Below, piece after piece: positions 28,505 to 37,940 of a DNA stretch of 64,000 bases. A program made the translations under genes and the position numbers. The notes below the pieces were generated by a model. That model made no database searches. It saw only the letters and a list, made by a program, of their open reading frames with translations, and was not told where the DNA came from. Source of the stretch: JAHRAW01 sp028066695 (GTDB lineage: Bacteria > Pseudomonadota > Gammaproteobacteria > Arenicellales > Poriferihabitantaceae); the NCBI GenBank assembly GCA_963457535.1, contig OY734803.1, positions 1,054,001-1,118,000 of the forward strand, written 5' to 3'. How positions within the stretch are numbered: the first letter of the stretch is position 1; the number at the start of each line of letters is the position of its first letter.

Positions 28505-29154
28505 CGCCGCAACAAAACGGCGGCGCGCGCTTGTTTTACGCGCACGACCCGATGTGCAGTTGGTGCTGGGGATTTCAAAACGCCTACCAACAATTGCAGC
28601 GCGAGTTGCCGTCGTCCATCGCGCTGACGCCGCTGCTCGGCGGCCTTGCGCCCGACTCCGATGCACCGATGCCGCCGCAGATGCAACTGCAACTGCAGGA
28701 AACCTGGCGGCGAATTGAAGCGGCCGTTCCCGGCGCGCGCTTCAACCACGATTTCTGGCGCGAGTGCAGCCCGCGCCGCTCCACCTGGCCGGCCTGCCGC
28801 GCGGTTCTCGCCGCGCGCGCGCAGGATCAAAATGGCGCCGGCCTGGATGCGGCGATGACCGCGGCGATTCAGCGCGGCTATTACCTGCAGGCGCGCAACC
28901 CGTCGGACGAAGCAACCTTGGTGGAATTCGCCGCGGAATTGGGCCTGAACGCGGCCGCATTCAAAACCGCGCTGCGCTCGGACGCGGTGCAACGGCAACT
29001 GGAAAGTGAAATCGCCGCGGCGCGCCAACTCGGCGTGCGCGGCTTCCCGGCGCTGGTCCTGCTGCCGGAGGGCGGCGGTACAGCCCGCCCGATTCGCGTG
29101 AACTACGCCGACGCGCGCGCGATGCTGGATGACATCGCGCGCGCGCCCGCGTAA
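28498..29154 (+). CDS. DsbA-family oxidoreductase (FrnE-like)
   Basis: This 218-residue protein has a thioredoxin-like fold with a helical insert. Its CxxC is in AHDPMCSWCWGF (about 16-27), the signature of FrnE/DsbA-like disulfide isomerases, and the cis-proline loop is GVRGFPALVLL (about 178-188). There is no signal peptide, so it is cytoplasmic, unlike DsbA itself. It starts at a GTG inside the moeA stop region (seven-base overlap). The substrate is unknown. It converges on the PII gene with five bases between. Confidence 0.85.
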   Translation: MVAPQQNGGARLFYAHDPMCSWCWGFQNAYQQLQRELPSSIALTPLLGGLAPDSDAPMPPQMQLQLQETWRRIEAAVPGARFNHDFWRECSPRRSTWPACRAVLAARAQDQNGAGLDAAMTAAIQRGYYLQARNPSDEATLVEFAAELGLNAAAFKTALRSDAVQRQLESEIAAARQLGVRGFPALVLLPEGGGTARPIRVNYADARAMLDDIARAPA

Positions 29155-29159
29155 CGGCG

Positions 29160-29504
29160 TTACTGCAGCCCGCTGTCCCCGCGGTCGCCGGTGCGGATGC
29201 GCATCGCATCCTCCAGGTTCTGCACGAACACCTTGCCGGTGCTGATTTCGCCGGTGTTGGCGTGTTCGCGGATGGTCTCGACCACTTTGTCGACCATGTC
29301 GTCGGTCACCGCGGTCATCAGGACCGCCATCGGCTTCAGGCGCATGCGGTAGGTCGCGCCGCGGTAGACCTCCACCTGCTCGCGGTGCTCTTTGCCAAAG
29401 CCGCGCACTTCGTAGGTCGTCAGCCCCAGAATGCCGGCTTCAAGAAGCGCGTCGCTGACGCTTTCGACCTTGTGCAGTTTGACCATTGCGGTAATCATTT
29501 TCAT
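29160..29504 (-). CDS. PII nitrogen regulatory protein
   Basis: This 114-residue trimeric signal protein binds ATP/ADP and 2-oxoglutarate and, when linked to amtB, plugs the ammonium channel at nitrogen sufficiency. It contains a T-loop with YRGATY, where the second tyrosine is the usual uridylylation site, preceded by GFGKEHREQVEV. The C-terminal KVFVQNLEDAMRIRTGDRG is the PII signature. It lies 21 bases downstream of amtB on the same strand, so it is GlnK-like, although the usual order is glnK before amtB. GlnB versus GlnK cannot be settled from sequence alone. Confidence 0.92.
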   Translation of the reverse strand: MKMITAMVKLHKVESVSDALLEAGILGLTTYEVRGFGKEHREQVEVYRGATYRMRLKPMAVLMTAVTDDMVDKVVETIREHANTGEISTGKVFVQNLEDAMRIRTGDRGDSGLQ

Positions 29505-29525
29505 CGTTGGTTCGCCTCGTCGAGG

Positions 29526-30899
<1,374 letters not shown>

Positions 30900-31001
30900 G
30901 GTGATGGAAATCCTCGTTGAAAGTTGACTGGGTGGACGGGATGATACTGGAAATCTTTGGGAAAAGTTCCGGAAAAATCTCGGGAGGGATGTGTGGGCGC
31001 C

Positions 31002-31217
31002 TTATGAAACCGGCGTGACATTCTCGGCCTGCAGCCCCTTTTCGCTTTCAATGATGGAAAAGGTGACTTGCTGTCCGTCGAGAAGCGTTTTGCGCCCCTC
31101 GCCGTTGATCGCGCGGTAATGCACGAATACATCCGCTTCGCCCTCGCGCTCGATAAAACCGAAGCCCTTGGTGTCGTTGAACCACTTTACGGTGCCGGTG
31201 ACCAATTCGCCTGACAT
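31002..31217 (-). CDS. cold-shock domain protein
   Basis: This 71-residue single cold-shock domain protein binds single-stranded RNA/DNA as an RNA chaperone. It contains RNP1 KGFGFIE (about 17-23) and RNP2 DVFVHY (about 28-33), after the conserved TGTVKWFNDT start. The ATG at 31217 has GGGGGCAG just upstream; the longer open frame is not needed. It has an approximately 70-base 5' leader from a promoter at 31296-31324, as usual for csp genes whose leaders tune translation with temperature. Confidence 0.95.
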   Translation of the reverse strand: MSGELVTGTVKWFNDTKGFGFIEREGEADVFVHYRAINGEGRKTLLDGQQVTFSIIESEKGLQAENVTPVS

Positions 31218-31295
31218 TGCTGCCCCCGCTGTTGATGAAGTTGAAAGTTGATTGGAAATTAAAAGTTGTTCGGGCGCCGCCGCGCGGCTCGCGCC

Positions 31296-31324
31296 AGTAT
31301 AACCGAATCGCGCCGGCGCGGCAA
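31296..31324 (-). promoter_or_regulatory. sigma-70 promoter of the cold-shock gene
   Basis: The minus strand reads TTGCCG (31319-31324), a 17-base spacer and TATACT (31296-31301). The predicted start near 31289 leaves about 70 bases of leader rich in AACTTT-type repeats (CAACTTTTAATTT, CAACTTTCAACTTC) before the ATG. Confidence 0.6.
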
Positions 31325-31384
31325 AAAAATCGCCGCGGAAAACGCCGGGCCTGCGGCGGAGTATCCGCCAAAATTCCGCGCGTG

Positions 31385-33124
31385 TCAATCCCCCTCGCGC
31401 CCGGCCCCGGCGGCGGCATGTTCGGCGACCGCCTCGCACACCGCTTCCGGCGCGACTTCGCGCATTTCGCCGCCGGCGCGCAGGTGGTGCTCCAGCGCGC
31501 CGCGCTTCAGGCCGCGCTCGCCGATGACCAGCCGCTGCGGAATGCCGATGAGATCCATGTCGGCGAACATCACGCCGGGGCGCTCGTCGCGGTCGTCCAG
31601 CAGCGCGTCAAATCCGGCCTCGCGCAGCCGGTCGTGCGCGGCAATCGCGGCCTCGCGCACTTTTTCGTCTCGGTGAAATCCGATGGGCACGATGGCGACG
31701 TCGTAAGGCGCGATCGCCGGCGGCCAAATGATGCCGCGCTCGTCGTGGTGCTGCTCTATCGCGGCCGCGACCACGCGGGTTACGCCGATGCCGTAGCAAC
31801 CCATTTCCATCAGCGCCGGCTTGCCGTCTTCGTCCAGCACGGTCGCGCCGAGCGCCTCGCTGTATTTGGTGCCGAGTTGAAAGATGTGCCCGACTTCAAT
31901 GCCGCGCACGATGCGCAGCGCGCCGTCTCCGTCCGGGCTCGGGTCGCCTTCCACGATGTTGCGCAGGTCGGCGCATTCGGGCGCCGGCAAATCGCGCTCC
32001 CAGTTGATGCCGAAATAATGCTTGTCTTCAATGTTCGCGCCGGCGCCGAAATCGGCCATCGCCGCGACGCTGTGGTCGGCGACAAACGGAATCGGCAAAT
32101 TCACCGGCCCGAGCGAGCCGGGCCCGGCGCCGATCGCCGCGCGAATTTCCTCCTCGTTTGCCATGCGCAGCGGACTGGCGACCTGCGCGAGTTTTTCCGC
32201 CTTGACCGCGTTTAATTCGTGGTCGCCGCGCACCAGCAATGCGACCAGCGAATGTTCACCGCCGGGCGCGGCCGCGACCACCAGCGTTTTGATGGTCTTT
32301 TCCACCGGCATTGAAAATCCATCCACCAGCGCGCGAATGGTTTTGACGCCGGGCGTTTCCGCGAGGCGCATTTCCTCCGACGGTTTCGGGCGCGGCGTCT
32401 CCGGCGGCGGCGCTTCGGCCATCTCCAAATTGGTCGCGTATTTTCCGCCGGCGGAAAGCGCAATCGCGTCCTCGCCCGATTCGGCCAGCACATGAAACTC
32501 GTGCGAAGTGTCGCCGCCGATGCTGCCCGAATCCGCGGCGACCGCGCGGTAACTAAGCCCGATGCGGTCAAAAATCGCGCAATAGGCGCGGCGCATGCTT
32601 TCGTAATCGCGCTGCAGCGCGGCGCGGTTTATGCCGAACGAATACGCGTCCTTCATGATGAACTCGCGTCCGCGCATCACGCCGAAACGCGGGCGGATTT
32701 CGTCGCGGAACTTGGTTTGGATTTGGTAGAAGTTCGCCGGCAATTGGCGGTAACTGCGCAACTCGTTTTTCACCAGCGTGGTGATGACTTCCTCGTGCGT
32801 CGGGCCCAGGCAAAAATCGCGGCGGTGGCGGTCGCGAAAGCGCAGCAACTCGGGTCCGTATTCCTCCCAGCGCCCCGACTCGCGCCACAACTCGGCCGGC
32901 TGCACCGCCGGCAGCAGCACTTCCTGCGCGCCGGCGCGATTCATCTCCTCGCGGATGATCGCCTCCACCTTGCGCAGCACGCGCATACCGGTCGGCAGCC
33001 AGTCGTAGATGCCGGCCGCGACCTGGCGAATCAGGCCGGCGCGCAGCATCAGGCGGTGGCTGGCGACTTCGGCGTCTGCCGGGTCTTCTTTTAATGTGGC
33101 GAGGAGGCGCTGCGAGGTGCGCAT
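31385..33124 (-). CDS. proS: proline--tRNA ligase
   Basis: This is a class II aminoacyl-tRNA synthetase of 579 residues in the bacterial-type form. It has LLPAVQPAELWRESGRW (about 60-76), motif 2 with LGPTHEEVIT, an inserted editing domain (about 225-400) that removes mischarged alanine, motif 3 GIGVTRVVAAAIEQ, and the C-terminal anticodon-binding domain (DVAIVPIGF onward). The start at 33124 gives MRTSQRLLATLKEDPADAE, the family N-terminus. It is divergent from the asparaginase gene; the 100-base gap holds TATAAT facing proS at 33181-33186. Confidence 0.97.
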   Translation of the reverse strand: MRTSQRLLATLKEDPADAEVASHRLMLRAGLIRQVAAGIYDWLPTGMRVLRKVEAIIREEMNRAGAQEVLLPAVQPAELWRESGRWEEYGPELLRFRDRHRRDFCLGPTHEEVITTLVKNELRSYRQLPANFYQIQTKFRDEIRPRFGVMRGREFIMKDAYSFGINRAALQRDYESMRRAYCAIFDRIGLSYRAVAADSGSIGGDTSHEFHVLAESGEDAIALSAGGKYATNLEMAEAPPPETPRPKPSEEMRLAETPGVKTIRALVDGFSMPVEKTIKTLVVAAAPGGEHSLVALLVRGDHELNAVKAEKLAQVASPLRMANEEEIRAAIGAGPGSLGPVNLPIPFVADHSVAAMADFGAGANIEDKHYFGINWERDLPAPECADLRNIVEGDPSPDGDGALRIVRGIEVGHIFQLGTKYSEALGATVLDEDGKPALMEMGCYGIGVTRVVAAAIEQHHDERGIIWPPAIAPYDVAIVPIGFHRDEKVREAAIAAHDRLREAGFDALLDDRDERPGVMFADMDLIGIPQRLVIGERGLKRGALEHHLRAGGEMREVAPEAVCEAVAEHAAAGAGREGD

Positions 33125-33224
33125 TATTAAATGTCGGGCATGCGGGAAAGCGCGCCTCCGCGTGCGAGGCGCGCGCCGCGATTATACCGCTGCAAATCGC
33201 GGCGGCGTTCTATACTGCGCGCGC

Positions 33225-34247
33225 ATGGAAAATTTAACAAATCCGGTTCTGGTGGAAGTCCGGCGCGGTTCGCGCGTGGAATCGCGGCACCGCGGTTGCG
33301 CGGTCGCGGTAAATGCGGACGGCGATGTCGTGTTCGCGGCCGGTGAGCCGTCGCAGGCGGTCTATCCGAGATCGGCGTTGAAATGGTTTCAGGCAATTCC
33401 GCTGGTGGAAAGCGGCGCCGCGCAGGAATTTGCATTGTCCGACCAGGAAATCGCGCTGGCATGCGCCTCGCACAACGCCGAGGAATTTCACACGCGCGCG
33501 GTGACCGGCTGGCTGCGGCGGCTCGGCTTCGGCGCGGACGATTTGGAATGCGGCGCCGAATGGCCGATGCGCACTGCGGACGCGCATGCCCTCGCCGCGC
33601 GCGGCGAATCGCCGACGCGCGCGCACCACAATTGCTCCGGCAAACACGCCGGCATGCTCACGCTGTCGCGGTTTCTCGGCGCAAAATTGCCCGGCTATTG
33701 CGACTACGCGCACCCGACGCAGCAATTGTGGATGCGCGCGCTGTCGGAATTGGCCGGCGTGGATGTGTTTTCGCTGGACTGGGAACGCGACGGCTGCGGT
33801 TTGCCGGCGGTGTGCATGCCGCTGGCGCGCCTCGCGCGGGCGTTTGCCGCGTATGCATCTCCATTAAAAATCTCCGCGAAAAACGCCGGGTCGCGCGGCG
33901 AGGCGATGGCGCGGATTCAAGCGGCGGTGCGCGCGCATCCCGAAATGCTCGCCGGCAGCGGGCGAAGTTGCACCGATGTGCCGCGCGTTTGCGGCGGGCA
34001 AATTTTGCTGAAAGCCGGCGCCGAGGGCGTGTGCGCCGGCGTCATTCCGCATTTGCAAATCGGTTTCGCGCTGAAAATTGACGACGGCGCCGACCGCGCG
34101 CGCGGCGTCGCGCTCGGCGCGTTATTGAAAAAACTCGGCGCGCTGGAATCCGGCTGGGCCGAGCAATTGGAAACGCATTTTTGCCCGGCGGTGGTGAACT
34201 CGCAGGGGCGCGTTACCGGGCGCGTGCTGCCCGCGGAGAGTTGGTAG
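33225..34247 (+). CDS. L-asparaginase II family protein
   Basis: This 340-residue protein matches the Rhizobium-type asparaginase II family, unrelated to E. coli AnsA/AnsB. It has EVRRGSRVESRHRG near the start, YPRSALKWFQAIPLVESGAA (about 47-66) with the conserved Ser-Lys pair, ACASHNAEEFHTRAV (about 84) and NCSGKHAGMLTL (about 138). Some relatives are thermolabile, inducible asparagine hydrolases. The ATG at 33225 follows a TATACT box by eight bases, so the message may be leaderless. It converges on the threonine aldolase gene with a 35-base overlap of coding ends. Confidence 0.88.
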   Translation: MENLTNPVLVEVRRGSRVESRHRGCAVAVNADGDVVFAAGEPSQAVYPRSALKWFQAIPLVESGAAQEFALSDQEIALACASHNAEEFHTRAVTGWLRRLGFGADDLECGAEWPMRTADAHALAARGESPTRAHHNCSGKHAGMLTLSRFLGAKLPGYCDYAHPTQQLWMRALSELAGVDVFSLDWERDGCGLPAVCMPLARLARAFAAYASPLKISAKNAGSRGEAMARIQAAVRAHPEMLAGSGRSCTDVPRVCGGQILLKAGAEGVCAGVIPHLQIGFALKIDDGADRARGVALGALLKKLGALESGWAEQLETHFCPAVVNSQGRVTGRVLPAESW

Positions 34248-35292
34248 CGCGGAGTTTTTCCCGTTCACTTGCGCCCGAATGTTCGGCGAAAAACCCGCCG
34301 AGAATGCGCGCCGCGTCTTCAATGGCGCGGTCGTCAATTCCTTTATGCACGACCAGCCGCGCCACCCCCGGCGCGACGCGCTCGCCGAAACGCAGCCCGT
34401 TTTTCCGCGCGTGTTCGCGGAATGCATCGTAATCACCATCGCGCAAAGTGATGAACACCATGTTGGTATGCGCGCCGCGCACTTCCAACTCGTCAATGCG
34501 CATCAACTTCTCGGCGAGTTGCTGCGCGCGCGCGTGGTCGTCCGCGAGGCGCGCGATGTTGTGCTCAAGCGCGAACAACCCGGCCGCGGCGAGCACCCCG
34601 ACCTGGCGCATGCCGCCGCCGGTCATCTTGCGCCAGCGTCGCGCGCGCGAAATTAATTCGCGGCGCGCGCACAACACCGAGCCGACCGGCGCGCCCAGCC
34701 CTTTGGAAAGGCAAATGGAAACCGAATCAAATTGCGCGGTGATTTCGGACAATTGCATGCCCAGAGCAACCGCGGCGTTGAACGCGCGCGCACCGTCCAA
34801 ATGAAAACCGAGATTGCGCGCGCGCGCGAGTTCATGCGCGCGCGACAAATAATCAAGCGGCAACACTTTTCCGCCGGTGGTGTTTTCCAGCGCGAGCAGG
34901 CGCGTTCGCGCGAAATGAAAATCATCGGCCTTTATTGCGGCCGCGACTTTTTTTAAATCCAGCGTTCCGTCCTCCTCGGCGTCCAGCGGCTGCGGCTGAA
35001 TGCCGCCGAGCACGGCCGCGCCGCCGGCCTCGTAGCGGTAGGTGTGCGCGTTTTGCGCGGCGATGTATTCGTCGCCGCGCCGGCAATGCGACAGCAGCGC
35101 GGCCAAATTGCTCTGCGTCCCCGACGGAAAAAACAGCGCGGCTTCCTGCCCGGCCATCTCCGCGAGTTTCGCTTCCAGCGACTTAACCGTCGGATCTTCG
35201 TCATAGACATCGTCGCCGACCTCGGCCGCGGCCATCGCGCGGCGCATCGCGTCGCAAGGAACGGTGACGGTGTCGGAACGAAGATCAATCAC
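34213..35292 (-). CDS. ltaE: low-specificity threonine aldolase
   Basis: This PLP enzyme cleaves L-(allo-)threonine to glycine and acetaldehyde. The 359-residue protein starts IDLRSDTVTVPCDAMRRAM, the strongest signature of the family. It contains HTYRYEAGGAA, HLDGARAFNAAVA, and the PLP lysine in CLSKGLGAPVGS (about 198-209). The GTG at 35292 is chosen because IDLRSDT directly follows it; upstream sequence is non-conserved. It lies seven bases after the EamA transporter gene on the same strand, so the two are probably co-transcribed. Its last 35 bases overlap the end of the asparaginase gene on the other strand. Confidence 0.94.
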   Translation of the reverse strand: MIDLRSDTVTVPCDAMRRAMAAAEVGDDVYDEDPTVKSLEAKLAEMAGQEAALFFPSGTQSNLAALLSHCRRGDEYIAAQNAHTYRYEAGGAAVLGGIQPQPLDAEEDGTLDLKKVAAAIKADDFHFARTRLLALENTTGGKVLPLDYLSRAHELARARNLGFHLDGARAFNAAVALGMQLSEITAQFDSVSICLSKGLGAPVGSVLCARRELISRARRWRKMTGGGMRQVGVLAAAGLFALEHNIARLADDHARAQQLAEKLMRIDELEVRGAHTNMVFITLRDGDYDAFREHARKNGLRFGERVAPGVARLVVHKGIDDRAIEDAARILGGFFAEHSGASEREKLRATNSPRAARAR

Positions 35293-35299
35293 CGCCGAA

Positions 35300-36250
35300 T
35301 TATAACGGCGCCGCCGCCGACAACATGGCAATGCCGGCGACCGCCGCGGCCGCGCCGGCGAACGCGGCGGCGCGCGGGCGTTTTTTGGTGAGCGCCCATT
35401 GAATGAACACCACCATGACCGGCGAAGTCGCCGACAGCGACGAGATGATGCCGGCCTGCACATCCTGCGCCAGCGCATAAGTCAGCAGGGAAATTCCCAG
35501 CACCATCGCGATGAAGCCGGTCGCGGCGGCGCGCACGGTGAATTCCAAATCGGGGCGGCGGCGCGGGCGCAACGCGGCAAACGGCATGGCCGCGGCCGGC
35601 GCGACTATCAACGCGGCCGCGAAAATGCGAATCGCCGCGGCAAAAATCGGATCGGGTTCATCGCCGCCGCCGGCAAAATTCGCCATGCCGTGGCGCACCA
35701 TGACCAGCGCGAGCGCCTGAAACGCGGCCGCGCCGAGACCGATGGCGACCGCCGCCGGCAGACTTCCCTCGGTCACTTCAAAGCGGTTGGTCTCGTCGCG
35801 AAAACTTTTTTCGGTTCCGGCGTAGCGAATGGCGAGGACGATGCCGCCGATGGTCGCGGCGCAGCCGAACACGCCGAGCAGCGACGGAATTTCGCCGATG
35901 AAGACCGCCGCGTATAAAAACGCGAACGGCGCGTGGGCGGCGAACAGCATGCCGTTGCGGCGCGGCCCGAGGCGGCGCATGCCGGCGAAATACAGCGCGT
36001 CTCCGGCGATGATGCCGACAATTCCGCTGGCCGCGAACAGCAGCAGAGGCGCAACCGGCATCGCGCCGCCCCACTCGCCAATCGGCGCATACAGCGGCAG
36101 CAGGATCAGCAGCATGCCGGCCGCGAACAGCGTGCGCGCGCGCGCGAACGCGAACGAGCCGTGGCTCTTGGTCATGGGAAAGCCGATGAACGGCGCGACC
36201 GCCCAGCACACCGCGGTGGCAAGCGCGGCGAGCAGCGCGAGAATGGTCAC
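35300..36250 (-). CDS. EamA/DMT-family transporter
   Basis: This 316-residue membrane protein has about ten hydrophobic segments in two EamA repeats (about 3-145 and 170-315), the drug/metabolite transporter pattern. Typical features include the first-repeat end FLYAAVFIGEIPSLLGVFG and the second-repeat end MVVFIQWALTKKRP. Many family members export amino acids or metabolites; the co-oriented threonine aldolase seven bases downstream makes an amino-acid or related substrate plausible, but this is inference. The start is a GTG at 36250, next to the degenerate end of the CRISPR array, whose transcript could run into this gene. Confidence 0.85.
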   Translation of the reverse strand: MTILALLAALATAVCWAVAPFIGFPMTKSHGSFAFARARTLFAAGMLLILLPLYAPIGEWGGAMPVAPLLLFAASGIVGIIAGDALYFAGMRRLGPRRNGMLFAAHAPFAFLYAAVFIGEIPSLLGVFGCAATIGGIVLAIRYAGTEKSFRDETNRFEVTEGSLPAAVAIGLGAAAFQALALVMVRHGMANFAGGGDEPDPIFAAAIRIFAAALIVAPAAAMPFAALRPRRRPDLEFTVRAAATGFIAMVLGISLLTYALAQDVQAGIISSLSATSPVMVVFIQWALTKKRPRAAAFAGAAAAVAGIAMLSAAAPL

Positions 36251-36263
36251 GGAGTTTGCGCGC

Positions 36264-36284
36264 GGGTGGGCATGGGCGCGCGAG
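36264..36284 (-). repeat. degenerate half CRISPR repeat at the distal end of the array
   Basis: The plus-strand text GGGTGGGCATGGGCGCG resembles the start of the already degenerate first repeat (GGGTGGGCATGCGCGCAA at 36303) but lacks the rest of the unit. It begins 39 bases before that repeat rather than the 66-base period, so it looks like a partial duplication or decayed remnant. It lies 14 bases upstream of the EamA start codon. Confidence 0.45.
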
Positions 36285-36302
36285 TATATTCCAATGGTAT
36301 CG

Positions 36303-36605
36303 GGGTGGGCATGCGCGCAAAATCAAATGCTTTCCCACCGCCACCGACCAGCTGAACGGCCCCATAGAGGGTGGACATGCACTCAAAACCAAATGCTTTC
36401 CCACCTTCACCGGCCGCCTGCAACTACTCCCGTGGGGTGGACATGCACTCAAAACCAAATGCTTTCCCACCAGCCGGGCATGAACCCGCCCGTGATAGTA
36501 GGGTGGACATGCACTCAAAACCAAATGCTTTCCCACCCGTGGTCGTCGCATTCGGCGCCACATTCCATGGGTGGACATGCACTCAAAACCAAATGCTTTC
36601 CCACC
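36303..36605 (-). CRISPR. CRISPR array: five 37-base repeats, four spacers
   Basis: Repeats lie at 36303-36339, 36369-36405, 36435-36471, 36501-36537 and 36569-36605. The last four are identical (plus strand begins GGGTGGACATGCACTC, ends AAATGCTTTCCCACC). The first differs at several bases in its left half. Spacers at 36340-36368, 36406-36434, 36472-36500 (29 bases each) and 36538-36568 (31 bases) are unrelated to one another. Degeneracy at the 36303 end suggests the leader is at the 36605 end, so the array would be read on the minus strand, in the same direction as the tnpB-like gene that ends 30 bases upstream. In that direction the repeat can fold: GGTGG pairs with CCACC at its ends and GCATTT with GAGTGC inside. 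No cas1, cas2 or other cas gene is in the window. Confidence 0.9.
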
Positions 36606-36635
36606 TGAGGTCAGCAAAGGTGTTGATTTTCGGAT

Positions 36636-37784
36636 TTAAGTGCTTGCGGGCAAGCCGGCACAACTGCCATGCTTAGCGCCCAAAGGACTGCCACCAGCCC
36701 TGTTTTTGATGTTCACAGCCGCGTTGACATCGCGGTCGATGCACAGTCCGCAATGCGGGCAGTCATGCACCCGCACAGCGAGCGACTTGCGCACGATTTC
36801 GCCGCAGCCACTGCATTGCTGTGAAGTGTATTTCGGGTCAACTCGGTGCACTTGCAAACCGGCGCTTTCAGCCTTGCTTTCAAGCCGTAAGATGAATTGC
36901 CCCCAGGATACATCGTGGACTTGCTTGGCGAGCATGCCCCTGGCAAGTCCCTTGATGTTCAGATCTTCGACCATAACCGAACTGCCCTTTGCGAGCAGTT
37001 TGGTTGCGGCCTTGTAATGAAAATCTTTGCGGCGGTTGCGGACACGCATGTGCAGGCGGGAGACGCGCTGTTTTTGCCGTTCGCGGTTTCCACCGCCGCG
37101 CTTCTTGCGCGCAAGCGCGCGCTGCTCCACGCGCAGCCGTTTTAATTCCAGTTGCAGCAGGCGGGGATTGGGAATGGTGTCGCCGGCGTCGGTGGCGAGG
37201 AAGTGCGTAATGCCGACATCAATGCCGGTGATGCCGGCGACGGCGACCGGCTCCACATCGGGCAAGTCCAAAACGAGTTGCAGTTTCCAGCCTTTCGCAT
37301 CGCGCACCAAGCGGGCGAGAAGTTGTTTCGCGTCCGCGGGAATCGGGCGGTGCCGCCAAACGCGCAGTTTGCCCGGCAAACCCTTGAAAGTGAGATGCGC
37401 CCACTTTCCCTTGCCGTCGTGGATTTGGTAATTCGTTTCCAGATGCAGCATCCGCCAGCGGTCGCGCCCCTTGAAGCGCGGGAAGCCCGGTTTTTCGCCG
37501 GACTTGACGCGGCGGAAAAACGCCTTGAACGCAAGGTCAATGGTTTTCAGCGCGCCGCGCCCGATGAATACGCTGATGCCGCGCCACTCGTCGTCGTCCT
37601 TGCGGATTTGCGTAAGCGATTTCATCTGGTCATAGGCGCTGATGGTTTTGCCGGTCTTCGCATAGCACCCGATGCGCTCCTCCAGCGCGGCGTTGTAAAG
37701 CATGCGCGTCATCCACAGCATTTTGTCGAGCGCGCGCGCCTGCCCTTTTTGCGGCAGCGCGCGGTATTCGTAAGTTCGTTTCAT
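36636..37784 (-). CDS. TnpB-type RNA-guided RuvC nuclease, CRISPR-linked
   Basis: This 382-residue protein belongs to the IS200/IS605 OrfB (TnpB) family, the ancestors of Cas12. The N-terminal helix-turn-helix-like/WED part (MKRTYEYRALPQKGQ...YNAALEERIG) is followed by a split RuvC domain: GIDVG with D189, VEDL with E273 and DRDVNAA with D352. A zinc finger lies between the last two (CSGC at 324-327, CPHC at 342-345). All catalytic and zinc residues are present, so the nuclease should be active. The ATG at 37784 is preferred; a GTG nine bases upstream would add MRR. There is no tnpA transposase nearby. The stop is 30 bases before the first CRISPR repeat, the place where a TnpB omega-RNA scaffold and guide normally lie. 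Confidence 0.88.
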   Translation of the reverse strand: MKRTYEYRALPQKGQARALDKMLWMTRMLYNAALEERIGCYAKTGKTISAYDQMKSLTQIRKDDDEWRGISVFIGRGALKTIDLAFKAFFRRVKSGEKPGFPRFKGRDRWRMLHLETNYQIHDGKGKWAHLTFKGLPGKLRVWRHRPIPADAKQLLARLVRDAKGWKLQLVLDLPDVEPVAVAGITGIDVGITHFLATDAGDTIPNPRLLQLELKRLRVEQRALARKKRGGGNRERQKQRVSRLHMRVRNRRKDFHYKAATKLLAKGSSVMVEDLNIKGLARGMLAKQVHDVSWGQFILRLESKAESAGLQVHRVDPKYTSQQCSGCGEIVRKSLAVRVHDCPHCGLCIDRDVNAAVNIKNRAGGSPLGAKHGSCAGLPAST

Positions 37785-37831
37785 ACGGCGCACCGTAGCA
37801 CATTCCGCCTGAAAAACCGGCTGTCAACCGG

Positions 37832-37883
37832 TAAAAATCATAAAAAAAAATCAAGTTATTCACAACTTTCCAAGTTATCCACA
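37832..37883. promoter_or_regulatory. two DnaA-box-like sites beside an A-rich tract
   Basis: The plus strand carries TTATTCACA (37856-37864) and TTATCCACA (37875-37883), 19 bases apart in the same orientation. The second is a perfect E. coli R-type DnaA box. An A-rich tract (about 37832-37850) lies immediately to the left. The sites occupy the gap between the divergent tnpB-like and creatinase genes. They could mark DnaA-dependent regulation; only two boxes are seen, so this is not enough to call an origin. The same gap has an inverted repeat ACCGG/CCGGT near 37819-37833. Confidence 0.5.
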
Positions 37884-37940
37884 GATTTAATACACTTGCG
37901 CATCGCGTATCATTGCGCCCCCTTTTCCGCGGAGACTCCG

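Noticed and set aside
36371..36676. Open frame across the repeats giving a repeated HSKPNAFPP peptide
   Set aside because: The peptide repetition only reflects the DNA repeats; the same repeats are open in several frames and the spacers break the pattern. A CRISPR array explains the spacing and identity better.
37832..37883. Chromosomal replication origin
   Set aside because: Only two DnaA boxes are seen, with no dnaA, dnaN, gidA or parAB nearby and no larger AT-rich unwinding region.
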